Below are positions 37,359-46,581 of a stretch of 64,000 bases of DNA, one piece after another. The DNA comes from Flavobacterium sp. 1. GTDB taxonomy: Bacteria; Bacteroidota; Bacteroidia; Flavobacteriales; Flavobacteriaceae. A program made the position numbers and the translations under genes. Within the stretch, counting starts at the first letter, position 1. Every line of letters begins with the position of its first letter. The notes beneath the pieces are model-generated. The model had not been told where the DNA came from and did not search any database. It saw only the letters and a program-made list of their open reading frames with translations. The stretch spans positions 3,844,001-3,908,000 of the forward strand of contig NZ_PGER01000001.1 in assembly GCF_002797935.1 (NCBI RefSeq), in the 5' to 3' direction.

Positions 37359-38019
37359 ATGGATACAATTAGCCTTAATAACCCCGATCTCAGAAGAGCT
37401 CCTTAAACTAGAAAGTAACAAAACTGTTGTTTTGTAGTTATACCAGAACAATTTGGATTAAAATATAATATCGTTTGGTATTATTTTCACTTCTATGTTT
37501 AAAGATACAATGTTTTTATTTGTAAGAAAAATATCAAATCTATAAGATGTTTACCGTAAAAGTCAGGAGACTTTTATTAGATTTACAGCTTTGAAAATCA
37601 TTAGAAAAAGGCACAAAGTCAGGAGAATGCGGGGCGGGGGCTTTAGTTTTTCAAAGCACTTTTCAAAACATTGCACCGAAAACAGAAAAGGAACTAAAAA
37701 CCCAACTTGCCGAAAATGAAAAATGAATAGAAACATTGCAAACACATCTTAATGGTTCAGAAAAAATCATAAAGCAGACTGATTTTTTAGAAAGCAAAAT
37801 AAAAAGCCTATTTGATTATTTGTAATAAAAATATTATTTATACATTTGTTAAAAATACACTACAAGTAGCAAGTATATACAAGTTGCAAGAGATTTTACC
37901 GAACGAACCGTCAAACAATCCGTCTGTTTTGTGGTTTAAAAAGTAAGGATTAATTGCCATGAGTACTAACTTTTCAGCCCAGCATTATGCCAAATGAAAA
38001 ACAAAAAAACAATTTAAGA
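37359..38019. other. Intergenic region with a decayed reading frame
   Basis: At about 37604-37825 one frame reads GTKSGECGAGALVFQ through to IKSLFDYL and a stop, interrupted once by TGA at 37723-37725. It has no good start and matched no family I recognise. It may be the tail of a degraded mobile or accessory gene. A poor operator-like word (ATTTGT-N7-ACACTAC) lies near 37854-37873. The rest shows nothing clear. Confidence 0.35.
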
Positions 38020-39180
38020 ATGATGAGAAGATTTAATTATTTAAAAAGAACATTCCTTTTTGCTTTAGCATTAACATTAACCAACTGCCAAGTTGATGAA
38101 ACCCCAACAGAACAGCAAAGCAGGATTGAGACCGTAACTATCAATGAGGCAAAAACATTGCTAATTCAGCCCTCAACAGCAAAATTCTCTAAGCTTTCTA
38201 AAGAGGAATTATCAAATCTCGAATTTGACAAAATTTCCCAAGAGAAAATAAATGGCAGCGACCAGCTATTAACTATAATTCCTTATGCTACAAATAACAA
38301 AACTATAAACAAACGGATTCTTTTACTGAGGATAGACAAAGAAATTAAGAGTGTCGTTTTTAGTATGTATCCTGAAGAAAATTCTCAGAAAGATCATTTT
38401 TCTGGAAAAATATTTACTTATTCTTTAGATGGCGATTTCATTAATGGATTCAGAGCCAAGAATGGAATTATTGTAAGTCAGTTTGTTAAAAATAATAATG
38501 CTATAAAAACTAATACTGAGAATGGTAAAGCATCTAAATCAATGCATCGATCTGCAGTACAATTAAATGAAGTTATCATACAAAACAATTACCACACTGT
38601 AGATGCTTTAGATGTGTATGGATCCTCTAGTATATTTGGCAGTGGTCTTTTTGATGGTGACTTTGGTAACTACTATGGTGGAGGCGATACTTCTTATTCT
38701 TGGGATCCAGGTGCTGAGAGCGCAGATACAGCTACCATATCTCTTCCTCCAAGTTGTGAGAGTTTTAATTTCACATCAAAACCTGGTTCACAATGGCAAG
38801 AATCTGCCGTAATAAATATTCATTTCAACATTATTGTAATTACAACAGATGGTTATCATTTTAGTCAAATAATTGAATACCCAAATGCCATCTTATTTGG
38901 TGTTCCTACAAATTTATCAATTGGAAATACTACAATAGGTCCTGGTCTTGCAGCAACTTTGTCGGCAAAGGCAGTTGAAGTATCAATGAGTGAAACTGTT
39001 AGTATGTATGGAAACAAACCTGTTTCTGCTTTAACTGTCCGATTATATTTTGAGGAAAGACTAAAATACAATTACCCTTTATTTATTCCTGGAGGTAGAG
39101 TAAATTTCAATTCTTCTTCTTTCAGTGTAACACCTACACAATATAAAACGAATATGTTTGGGACAGGAAATTGCAATTAA
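38020..39180 (+). CDS. Uncharacterised lipoprotein (first gene of a three-gene cassette)
   Basis: Function not recognised. From ATG 38020 it has 386 residues; ATG 37987 would add 11 residues. A lysine/arginine start and hydrophobic stretch lead to TNC, a plausible lipobox. Counting from 38020, about 30-170 is a soluble domain, about 190-240 a Gly/Tyr/Asp/Ser-rich low-complexity linker (FGSGLFDGDFGNYYGGGD), and about 250-386 a compact C-terminal domain ending EERLKYNYPLFIPGGRVNF ... TGNCN. This suggests a surface protein with a tethered effector or binding domain. The stop is 2 bases before the next ATG. Confidence 0.6.
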   Translation: MMRRFNYLKRTFLFALALTLTNCQVDETPTEQQSRIETVTINEAKTLLIQPSTAKFSKLSKEELSNLEFDKISQEKINGSDQLLTIIPYATNNKTINKRILLLRIDKEIKSVVFSMYPEENSQKDHFSGKIFTYSLDGDFINGFRAKNGIIVSQFVKNNNAIKTNTENGKASKSMHRSAVQLNEVIIQNNYHTVDALDVYGSSSIFGSGLFDGDFGNYYGGGDTSYSWDPGAESADTATISLPPSCESFNFTSKPGSQWQESAVINIHFNIIVITTDGYHFSQIIEYPNAILFGVPTNLSIGNTTIGPGLAATLSAKAVEVSMSETVSMYGNKPVSALTVRLYFEERLKYNYPLFIPGGRVNFNSSSFSVTPTQYKTNMFGTGNCN

Positions 39181-39182
39181 TT

Positions 39183-39764
39183 ATGATAGAAAAAGTCTTA
39201 ACAAATTTAGCATATTTATTCTATCCTACAAATATATGCTCTAGAACCCAAGAAAGTCAATATTTTAATTCTGAGGAATACAAACGGTTATTGAAAACAA
39301 TTAAATATTTCCAAAACAATTCAAATATTTATATTAAATTAAAAGAGGAATTTAATAATGATAATGTTCTGGCAAATTTCAGAAATGCTTCACTATTAGA
39401 TTGGCAAGATAGAACAATTAACTTTGAATTATCAGTTATAGAGAATGGAGAGTTATATACTTTATCTTTATTGTTAAGTGTTTTAGTCCCCTTCTATGTG
39501 ATTATGGTAAAGAAAAACAAAATAGAACTTTTTTTTTCGACCTCAGAAATTACTCAAATGAAAGATAACAATCTAGAGTCAAGAACTATTAAAGATTTAA
39601 TTATTGATATTACCATGATTGTTGAAAATAAATTTTTATATAAAAAATTCCCCGAACAACTCATGAATTTTATAATAGAAGATGTAAGTTTCCAAGAAAT
39701 TCAAAAGAGTAATTTTACAATGTTTAACGCATTTTTTAATAATTTAGTAATAGATGAAAATTAA
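39183..39764 (+). CDS. Uncharacterised soluble protein (second gene of the cassette)
   Basis: No family recognised. It is 193 residues with no signal peptide; the hydrophobic patch LYTLSLLLSVLVPFYVIMV looks like a buried core of a small folded protein or a single membrane segment. The start at 39183 is preferred over TTG 39171 because it is an ATG two bases after the upstream stop. Its size, position and acidic, lysine-rich make-up fit an accessory or immunity-like partner of the lipoprotein, but this is inference. Very A/T-rich codon use compared with the arabinose genes. Confidence 0.5.
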   Translation: MIEKVLTNLAYLFYPTNICSRTQESQYFNSEEYKRLLKTIKYFQNNSNIYIKLKEEFNNDNVLANFRNASLLDWQDRTINFELSVIENGELYTLSLLLSVLVPFYVIMVKKNKIELFFSTSEITQMKDNNLESRTIKDLIIDITMIVENKFLYKKFPEQLMNFIIEDVSFQEIQKSNFTMFNAFFNNLVIDEN

Positions 39765-39948
39765 AACAAAAATATCATTGGTACTTGGCCTCATACTCTT
39801 GTATTTATACTTCGAAGATTTTTTTCTTACAATTAATATTTATGATACATATTACATGATAAACTACTTTTATATTGTTCTCATAATTATCATCATAATA
39901 TGTTTTTTATTTTTATTAAAAAAAGTATTCAGAAAGAATACTTTTTAG
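39754..39948 (+). CDS. Small two-helix membrane protein (third gene of the cassette)
   Basis: 64 residues with two hydrophobic helices (about 8-25 and 38-55; the second is rich in isoleucine) and a basic tail LKKVFRKNTF. It overlaps the end of the preceding gene by 11 bases, indicating translational coupling. No family recognised. It could anchor or modulate the products of the two upstream genes. Confidence 0.45.
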   Translation: MKIKTKISLVLGLILLYLYFEDFFLTINIYDTYYMINYFYIVLIIIIIICFLFLLKKVFRKNTF

Positions 39949-40122
39949 AGAAATTAGTAATATCAAAAAGATAAAGATACAGTTTCCGCTTCGCAAATGT
40001 CTCTGCCTTTGCGTTTCTTTAAAAGTTCTTGAAAGATCGTAAACATGATAAAAGTCTCCCGACTTTTTCCGTGAATGTTTTTAGAACTGCATGTCTTCAA
40101 AAGTCATACAGTGAGAAACAAT

Positions 40123-40160
40123 AAAAAAGCCAGCAGATAATATAATCTGCTGGCTTTTTT
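40123..40160. terminator. Bidirectional terminator (GH97 and cassette)
   Basis: Perfect 16-bp arms beginning AAAAAAGCCAGCAGAT and ending TTTTTT around a 6-base loop, between convergent genes. Confidence 0.85.
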
Positions 40161-40185
40161 TAAACCAACTTAAAATCTCTTTCCT

Positions 40186-42105
40186 CTATATTTTCACCAC
40201 AAACCCACCATTTGGTTTCATAGTTACTTTCAGTTTTGTCTTTTTTGATACTGGAAGCTGTTGAAAACCTTTCTCATTTTCCAAAATAACATAACCTGAA
40301 TCATTGGTCACAAATGACAAATCGATTTCAATTTCTTTTGCAATATTTTGACCATTAACTCCAACAATATGCCAAACATTGTCTTTCTTTCTGGCCATAA
40401 CAATATACTTTCCTGGATAACCGTCTATAAATTTGGAGTCATCCCAATTCGTTGGAATATCTTTTAGATAATCCACTACATATTTTGGCATTTTGGCCAT
40501 ACCAACAGGTGTTTCGGCAATGTGCTGAATACCGGAAAGGAACAAAACAGGCAAAGCCAGCTCAAATGCCGGCGTTGTTTTGCGTTTAATATTAGGAATA
40601 GCATCCAAAACCATCGGAGTAAAATCCATCGGGTCAAAAACGTTTCTGGCAAAAGGAAGCATAGTGCAATGGCTTGGCTGTAAATCGGCAGCTTCTTGCG
40701 AAAAGGTAATAAACTCTTCCCCTTTTATAGCTTCGGTGGTTAGTAAATTAGGATACGTACGCTGCCATCCTCTAGGCAAAGTAGCGCCGTGAAAATTGAT
40801 TAACAATTGATGTGTTACGGCATCTTTCAATATTGCATGATAATATTCAATCATTGATTGACCATCTCCGCCAAAAAAATCTATTTTGACACCCGCAATA
40901 CCCAATTCATTTAATCTTGTAAATTCTTTGTCTCTATCAGCGTGGGTTAGCAGTTTCCCTTTCGGATGGTATTCTGTACCGTTCCATGGTCCTGATGAAT
41001 TGTACCAAACCAATAATTTTACATTTTTTTCTTTGGCATAATCTGCCAATTCTTTCATTTTAGCATCACCAATTCTTGTATCCCAATCGGCATCAATCAG
41101 GCAATACGGCCAATTCATGCTGGACGCATAATCAATAAACTGCAAAGTAGTCTCAAAATTAACCGAATCATCTTTCAATAAAACCCAGCTCCAAGATGAC
41201 AATCCGCTTTTGATAAATGAAGTATCCATTGGAACTGCTGGATCAGCTAAATCAGTTCCTAAGGTACTTTCGGTAATTGTTTTCAAAGAACCGACAGTAA
41301 TTACACGCCAAGGGGTGTACCATGGCAATTGCGATTCTGGATTAAGAGCTCCGTTTGGAAAAATCTCTTCCTTTTGGGGAAACGTAACCTGCAACGCTTT
41401 TTGAGTATCATTATATACCAGTCGGCTGCCACAGTAGTTATCCTGCAGACCAGTTTCGGTAATCAAAACCCAAGCATCATTAGCATTAAATAAAGCAGGA
41501 TATACCCACCCTTCTCCAATTGCTGGTTTTGTATTTACTGGAATTCCCATCGCATAATGCTCTTCATAGGAAGGATTAGTTTCTTTCCAGCCAGTTTTGG
41601 CTTTAGACATAGGCTGAAGCCACGCTTTTGCGGAAGCATCAAAATTGTAAGTGGTTTTCTCTTCAACTATTTTCTTGATGTCACTGGACGTTTTAGGAAA
41701 ATGATAACGCAGACCTATTCCATCGTGAGAAAGCTGAAAAATAATCTCCATCGCTTCTCCAGTACTGTTTTGCAGACTTACCGTATATTGATTGGCAGTA
41801 TAGTCAATATTTTTTCGTTTTCCTTGAAGCATGCTGTACGAAGATTTCAACGGGAGTGCTTTAGACACTTTTAGAATCTTCATATTAGTATAAAAATTGG
41901 CATCTTCACGGATAATTCCAAGCTGTGAAGTATTGATAACCTGCTTATTTTTATAGAAAACTTTGTAATAGGGTATTTTTTTTGCGTCTAAATTAAAAGC
42001 AATGCTTATCGTTTTGTCTGAATTGACAAACGTATAATCGGTGCTTTTTTCTGCAAATGACAGAAATGAAGCTGCCAACAAAAGGCAACTAAAGATTTTT
42101 TTCAT
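40186..42105 (-). CDS. Secreted GH97 retaining glycosidase (alpha-galactosidase / beta-L-arabinopyranosidase type)
   Basis: A calcium-dependent GH97 enzyme of 639 residues with a signal peptide ending near SFA (residue 18). A beta-sandwich (about 20-275) precedes the barrel. Asp409 in GVKIDFFGGD is the nucleophile of the retaining subgroup, where inverting SusB-type enzymes lack it, and Glu458 (TTEAIKGEEF) is the likely acid/base. Retaining GH97 members include alpha-galactosidases and a known Bacteroides beta-L-arabinopyranosidase. Because the gene carries an AraR-type operator, release of arabinopyranose caps from arabinan or arabinogalactan is an attractive but unproven role. It is convergent with the unknown cassette. 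Confidence 0.85.
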   Translation of the reverse strand: MKKIFSCLLLAASFLSFAEKSTDYTFVNSDKTISIAFNLDAKKIPYYKVFYKNKQVINTSQLGIIREDANFYTNMKILKVSKALPLKSSYSMLQGKRKNIDYTANQYTVSLQNSTGEAMEIIFQLSHDGIGLRYHFPKTSSDIKKIVEEKTTYNFDASAKAWLQPMSKAKTGWKETNPSYEEHYAMGIPVNTKPAIGEGWVYPALFNANDAWVLITETGLQDNYCGSRLVYNDTQKALQVTFPQKEEIFPNGALNPESQLPWYTPWRVITVGSLKTITESTLGTDLADPAVPMDTSFIKSGLSSWSWVLLKDDSVNFETTLQFIDYASSMNWPYCLIDADWDTRIGDAKMKELADYAKEKNVKLLVWYNSSGPWNGTEYHPKGKLLTHADRDKEFTRLNELGIAGVKIDFFGGDGQSMIEYYHAILKDAVTHQLLINFHGATLPRGWQRTYPNLLTTEAIKGEEFITFSQEAADLQPSHCTMLPFARNVFDPMDFTPMVLDAIPNIKRKTTPAFELALPVLFLSGIQHIAETPVGMAKMPKYVVDYLKDIPTNWDDSKFIDGYPGKYIVMARKKDNVWHIVGVNGQNIAKEIEIDLSFVTNDSGYVILENEKGFQQLPVSKKTKLKVTMKPNGGFVVKI

Positions 42106-42112
42106 AAATTAA

Positions 42113-42167
42113 TAAGTGTTTGTTTTACACTTACAAGTTTACAAAAAATAAAACCCCTAATTATCAA
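42113..42167 (-). promoter_or_regulatory. GH97 promoter with candidate AraR operator 7
   Basis: On the minus strand TTG (42167-42165), 23 bases, a -7-like TAAACTTG (42141-42134), then TAAGTGT-N7-ACACTTA (42133-42113) with perfect 7-bp arms. The operator ends 7 bases before the ATG, so it covers the start of transcription and nearly the whole leader. Confidence 0.68.
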
Positions 42168-42234
42168 TTTAGCTGAAAATATTTAATGAGTTCATAAAAT
42201 AGTTAGATCTAATAAAGCAAAACATTAAATCAAT

Positions 42235-44955
42235 CTATTTCACTATAATTTTCGAACTGCTTTTTCGCTCGCCGTCTACAAGGGTAACAATATAAGTTCC
42301 TTTTGCTGCATTTGGCAACTGAACAGCCTCACTGATACTGCCTGTGTTTTTAATTGTTTTCTGGTAAATTTTTCGTCCTGATAAATCCGTAACATATACC
42401 TGAAGATCAGCTGTATCAATACTTTTAAACTGAATAGTAAAACTTCCTTTATTAGGATTAGGGTACAGCACAAAATTACTAATTTCGTAATCAGGAAGAG
42501 CCAAAGGGACATAAGCACTGGAACAAATCTGAATAGACGCCGAATCTATTGTTCCCGAATCCCCAACCCCAGTATCTCTAAACCGTAATTTCCAAGTTCC
42601 TTGAGCACTCTCTCCATTAAAACTTGCCAAAACACCAGTAGGAACAACAATTTGACTGGTATTAACCCCACATCCTAATGCCCCTCCCAAATCGTCATAG
42701 GTTAAAATTAAACTAGTATTTGTCGCCCCACAAGATTTATCAAACAACTTCACAGTAGTTCCTTTTGGACTCACCACTTCAATTTGAACATCAGAAATAT
42801 AGGTATGAGTAAAACTAACATTAAAATTAACATCGGTAATCTCTCCATCTGTCGCAGGAACTACAATTGTTCGCTCTGCATAAGTTTGTGACTCAGGAAT
42901 AGAATAAGGCGCTGAAAAACTATAGGAATTACAAGTTGTTTCCACAGTATACCCTAACGTAAAAGGAGTACTGTTCACTGCATAAAAAACATTCCCAGTG
43001 GGCTCGATTAAAATTCTGCAGCTCTTAGCGGCAGTTGCAGGAGCTCTTATTACTTCAGAACCATCATTGGGTGTATTGGAAGCCAATATAATTGGAAAAG
43101 TCAGCCCTCCATCTGTAGACAATTTGATATTTACGTTAGTCGATCCTGGCAATGAATTAGTTCCATTCACATCCCAAGTAATGGTTTGGGACGAACCTAA
43201 AACCCAGCCGATACCAGCAGTATTCTGCGAAGTAACAGCAAACGGTCCTTTAGCAGCGTCAACAGTAACAACCATAGCATCTGAATTAGTCTGTGCTAAG
43301 CCCGACGATGCATTATCTCTCGCTGTGAATACAAAATTCAATGATCTTCCTATGTTGGAAACGGATTCCCAAGTCGTAGTCAATTGTCCAACCAATACTC
43401 TGCTGAAAGCAGGAAAATAACGATTAGTAACACTGACAGGCAAAAAAGATCGGAAAGTAGGACCTGTAGTTTTAGTGTCATAAGCAATGCTGTTTCCATT
43501 ACTTTCTTTACTTGCCGCAGAGTCATTCTGTTCCCAGCAGTACGTCATAGTATCGCCATTAGGATCCGAAGCAGTACCATTCAAAACGAATGGTGTTCCT
43601 TTCGGAATGGTGTAATCCAATCCAGCATTTACTGTTGGCGTCTGATTGCTTATTGTTGTTTTGACAGGACATGTTTTTATAGCTAAATTATCTTGAATCT
43701 GCTTAATGCTGGCAAACCCAAAATAATCATCCGAAGAATTTTGAACATCATAATCCGTTATTCCGGCATATCCCATAATACTAGAACCGCTTCCAGGCTC
43801 TACGCTTACTCCTGTGCCTTCAACATCATACGAAAAAATGTGATTTGCCCCCAGTTGATGACCCATTTCATGAGCTACAAAATCGATATCGAAAAGGTCT
43901 CCTTCAGGCCTGCTGTTGGATGGAGAGGTATAACCGCTTCCTTTTCCAAGCGAATAAACTGGCGTCGAATTCGTATTCTGTAAAGCACTGCATACACAGC
44001 CAATACAGCCCGCATCTCCTCCACCTCCTGATGCGGCAAACAAATGACCAATATCATAATTTGCTTCGCCTATTTTTGATGTTAAAGTGCTTTGCAGTTC
44101 CTGATTCCAAGCAACGGGACAATCACCAGTGCAATCCTTAACTGGATCCATACCGATCGTAGCATCAGAATAAGGATCGGAAACGGCATTAGTATAGATA
44201 ATATCAGATTCATTGGCAATAAGCAGTAATTTTACAGCAAGATCTCTATTAAAAATGCCATTCACTCTAGTCATTGTTGCATTCATTCCTGCTAACGCAT
44301 CTGCTACAGTCCCACCAAAATATTCAGTATACTCAGCTGTACAGGACAAAGCCAGCCGCATGGTTTTAAACACCCCATTGCTGGATTTTAATGCACTTGC
44401 TTTCTGAGTCAAACCTTTATTCAAAGCAACATCTGCCGTTTTACAGGTTAACGGCAAGGGTCCTTTGCTTCTTGCTTTGGAAGTCGAAACTGCATAAATA
44501 GATTTATTATCAGTTAATGGATCAATAAATTCAGAACCACTTTCTCCTCTCAAAACCATCGACTGGACACCATTTGGAGCAATGCTAAAATTAATAGTAG
44601 CACCAGCGTCAGTAATTCCAATTCCGGAATAGGATCTGATATTAGGATATTTTGATTGCAGCTCAGGAACAAAATTAGAAGATTCTACCACTAAAAACTG
44701 TTCCATTTTTCCATCACTATTGGGAATTGCGACAGAAACACCTTTACCCAACCCATTTACATCAATAGCTTCAAGAGATTGCTTGAATTGGCTTAAATCT
44801 AAAGTAAATAACCGTTTTGCATTGATTATATTATCGTTTTGCTTTTGAGATGCCACTTTTTGAGTACTGCTAACTTCTTTCCATGAGGAATTAGTTTGTG
44901 AAAATACAGAAAAACTCATTGCAAGAATTCCTAAGCAAAAAAATAATCTATTCAT
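42235..44955 (-). CDS. T9SS-exported reprolysin-like zinc metalloprotease with P domain
   Basis: A secreted endopeptidase of 906 residues. Signal peptide ends at FSQ (residue 20), a propeptide region spans to about 190, and the catalytic domain (about 195-430) has the metzincin motif HEMGHQLGANH (His362, His366, His372; Glu363 catalytic) with a nearby Met-turn candidate (SIMGYAG). A PKD-like stretch and a proprotein-convertase P-type beta domain (about 685-815, FTHTYISDVQIEVVSP) follow. The last 80 residues form a type A T9SS sorting domain (LYPNPNKGSF ... GTYIVTLVDG ... SKIIVK). It is not obviously linked to arabinan use and lies in its own unit. Confidence 0.9.
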   Translation of the reverse strand: MNRLFFCLGILAMSFSVFSQTNSSWKEVSSTQKVASQKQNDNIINAKRLFTLDLSQFKQSLEAIDVNGLGKGVSVAIPNSDGKMEQFLVVESSNFVPELQSKYPNIRSYSGIGITDAGATINFSIAPNGVQSMVLRGESGSEFIDPLTDNKSIYAVSTSKARSKGPLPLTCKTADVALNKGLTQKASALKSSNGVFKTMRLALSCTAEYTEYFGGTVADALAGMNATMTRVNGIFNRDLAVKLLLIANESDIIYTNAVSDPYSDATIGMDPVKDCTGDCPVAWNQELQSTLTSKIGEANYDIGHLFAASGGGGDAGCIGCVCSALQNTNSTPVYSLGKGSGYTSPSNSRPEGDLFDIDFVAHEMGHQLGANHIFSYDVEGTGVSVEPGSGSSIMGYAGITDYDVQNSSDDYFGFASIKQIQDNLAIKTCPVKTTISNQTPTVNAGLDYTIPKGTPFVLNGTASDPNGDTMTYCWEQNDSAASKESNGNSIAYDTKTTGPTFRSFLPVSVTNRYFPAFSRVLVGQLTTTWESVSNIGRSLNFVFTARDNASSGLAQTNSDAMVVTVDAAKGPFAVTSQNTAGIGWVLGSSQTITWDVNGTNSLPGSTNVNIKLSTDGGLTFPIILASNTPNDGSEVIRAPATAAKSCRILIEPTGNVFYAVNSTPFTLGYTVETTCNSYSFSAPYSIPESQTYAERTIVVPATDGEITDVNFNVSFTHTYISDVQIEVVSPKGTTVKLFDKSCGATNTSLILTYDDLGGALGCGVNTSQIVVPTGVLASFNGESAQGTWKLRFRDTGVGDSGTIDSASIQICSSAYVPLALPDYEISNFVLYPNPNKGSFTIQFKSIDTADLQVYVTDLSGRKIYQKTIKNTGSISEAVQLPNAAKGTYIVTLVDGERKSSSKIIVK

Positions 44956-45194
44956 ATCCAGTTACTAGATTTAATAATAAAAACAAAAATGACAAACAAA
45001 ATTAAATTATTTGCAATGGAATATACTATAAATGAGAACAATTTCAGAAAAAATTAATATTTCAAATACAATACAAAACATTATTTTGCAAATTAAATTG
45101 AGTTTAACGATTCAAATCATTTAAAAATAGAAACTTCTTCGTCTAGTTTTAAAATAGATACTATAAATTTGCAAAAAAATTTAAAACAGGTACT
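44956..45194. other. Divergent promoter region, metalloprotease and ribF
   Basis: A/T rich. A perfect -7 box TAAATTTG at 45164-45171 points to ribF. No distinct box was assigned to the metalloprotease gene. Confidence 0.5.
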
Positions 45195-46139
45195 TTGAAA
45201 ATTTTTCATTCAATAAACGATTTCCAAATTGCATCTGGGGAAAATGCAAAAAAAACAATTCTTACCCTTGGAACCTTTGACGGCGTTCATTTTGGTCATA
45301 AAAAAATACTTGAAAAAGTAACTCAAAATACCGAAAACAAAAAGTACGAAAGCTTAGTTCTTACTTTTTTTCCACATCCGCGAATGGTATTACAAGAGGA
45401 TTCAGGTATAAAAATGCTCAATACTATCGATGAAAAAGTAGCATTACTGAAGCAAATTGGAATTCAAAATTTGGTAATTCACCCTTTTGATGAAAGTTTC
45501 TCAAGACTGACTGCCGAAGAATTTGTAAAAAACATACTTGTAGATAAATTCCACATACACAAAATAATTATCGGTCACGATCATCGCTTTGGCCGTAACC
45601 GGACAGCCAATATTGATGATCTAAAAAGGTTTGGAGAACAATATGGATTTGAAGTCGAAGAAATTTCGGCTCAGGAAATCAAAGAAGTATCAGTAAGTTC
45701 TACAAAAATAAGACATGCTCTGGACGAAGGCAATATGGCTTTGGCCAATGAATATCTGGGCTACAGCTATTCTTTAACAGGCATTGTCGCCAAGGGCAGA
45801 CAGTTAGGCAGAACTATTGGATTTCCTACAGCTAATTTAAAAATAGAAGAAAACTTTAAGCTGATTCCTAAAAATGGCGTTTATATTGTTAAAAGCATTA
45901 TTGGCTCTAAAACAGTTTTAGGGATGATGAATATTGGTTTTAACCCTACTGTCGATGGTAAAAATCAAACTATAGAAATTAATTATTTTGATTTTGAAGA
46001 TGATTTATACGATCAAAAAATAACGGTTTCCATATTGAAAAGAATCAGGGATGAAGAAAAATTTGATTCAGTTGATCATTTAAAAGCGCAATTGGAAAAA
46101 GATAAAAATACGGCTTTGGCTTTTTTTGAAAAACAATAA
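45195..46139 (+). CDS. ribF: Bifunctional riboflavin kinase / FAD synthetase
   Basis: Makes FMN and FAD from riboflavin and ATP in the cytosol. It is 314 residues, starting with TTG at 45195. The start is supported by the N-terminus KIFHSINDF and by a -7 box at 45164-45171 that leaves a leader of only about 17 bases. The N-terminal nucleotidyltransferase domain (about 1-180) has TLGTFDGVHFGHKKIL and GHDHRFGRNR. The C-terminal kinase domain (about 185-310) has GRTIGFPTANL and NIGFNPTVDG. A housekeeping gene outside the arabinan locus. Confidence 0.95.
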   Translation: MKIFHSINDFQIASGENAKKTILTLGTFDGVHFGHKKILEKVTQNTENKKYESLVLTFFPHPRMVLQEDSGIKMLNTIDEKVALLKQIGIQNLVIHPFDESFSRLTAEEFVKNILVDKFHIHKIIIGHDHRFGRNRTANIDDLKRFGEQYGFEVEEISAQEIKEVSVSSTKIRHALDEGNMALANEYLGYSYSLTGIVAKGRQLGRTIGFPTANLKIEENFKLIPKNGVYIVKSIIGSKTVLGMMNIGFNPTVDGKNQTIEINYFDFEDDLYDQKITVSILKRIRDEEKFDSVDHLKAQLEKDKNTALAFFEKQ

Positions 46140-46260
46140 AATATTCCTGCAATATTATTCTATTCGACAAAGATTTCCTTCAACATTGTGACAACACTTT
46201 TAAGTGAATAAACGTCATGATATCATATCTCTTACATAATTCCATTTTTACTTAGCATCT

Positions 46261-46432
46261 TTGATCTCGAGTAAGGGATTACTTCACTATACATTAATTT
46301 TTATCGGAGTTCAGTGAATTTCATTTGAAATAAGCTACCGAAGCAGCATGGACAGCCCGACGGCATCTCGATAAAAGAGTGTATAACGGTTGATCGTCAG
46401 CCCTTTTTACGGGATGACGGCACTCCCGCATG
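46261..46432. repeat. Composite intergenic element, copy B
   Basis: Begins TTCACTATAC and GGAGTTCAGTGA, later AGCCCGAC, then a CGTCA/TGACG hairpin (46395-46419) and CACTCCCGC. Bases 46270-46325 match the reverse complement of 58743-58798 over about 55 bases with several changes, and the GGAnAGCCCGAC part matches copy A at 35829-35839. No coding sequence was found in the rest of 46140-46581. Confidence 0.55.
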
Positions 46433-46581
46433 AAAGCAATTAATTTACATTCTTTCTGTAAACCCACAAAAAACTCTCTTCTGATTAATTACATCGATTT
46501 CGTTTATTTTTTGTAAATTTATATCAACCTACTTGATTACCAAAAAGATACTGAATTTCTAACTTTTAAAAAAACAATGAC

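Noticed and set aside
37854..37873. Operator-like word ATTTGT-N7-ACACTAC upstream of the unknown cassette
   Set aside because: The arms are poor compared with the seven good copies, and such A/T-rich matches can arise by chance. Not counted as an operator.
42998..43420. Open frame of 140 codons on the plus strand
   Set aside because: Antisense to the metalloprotease gene, without signal or recognised motifs; a shadow frame.
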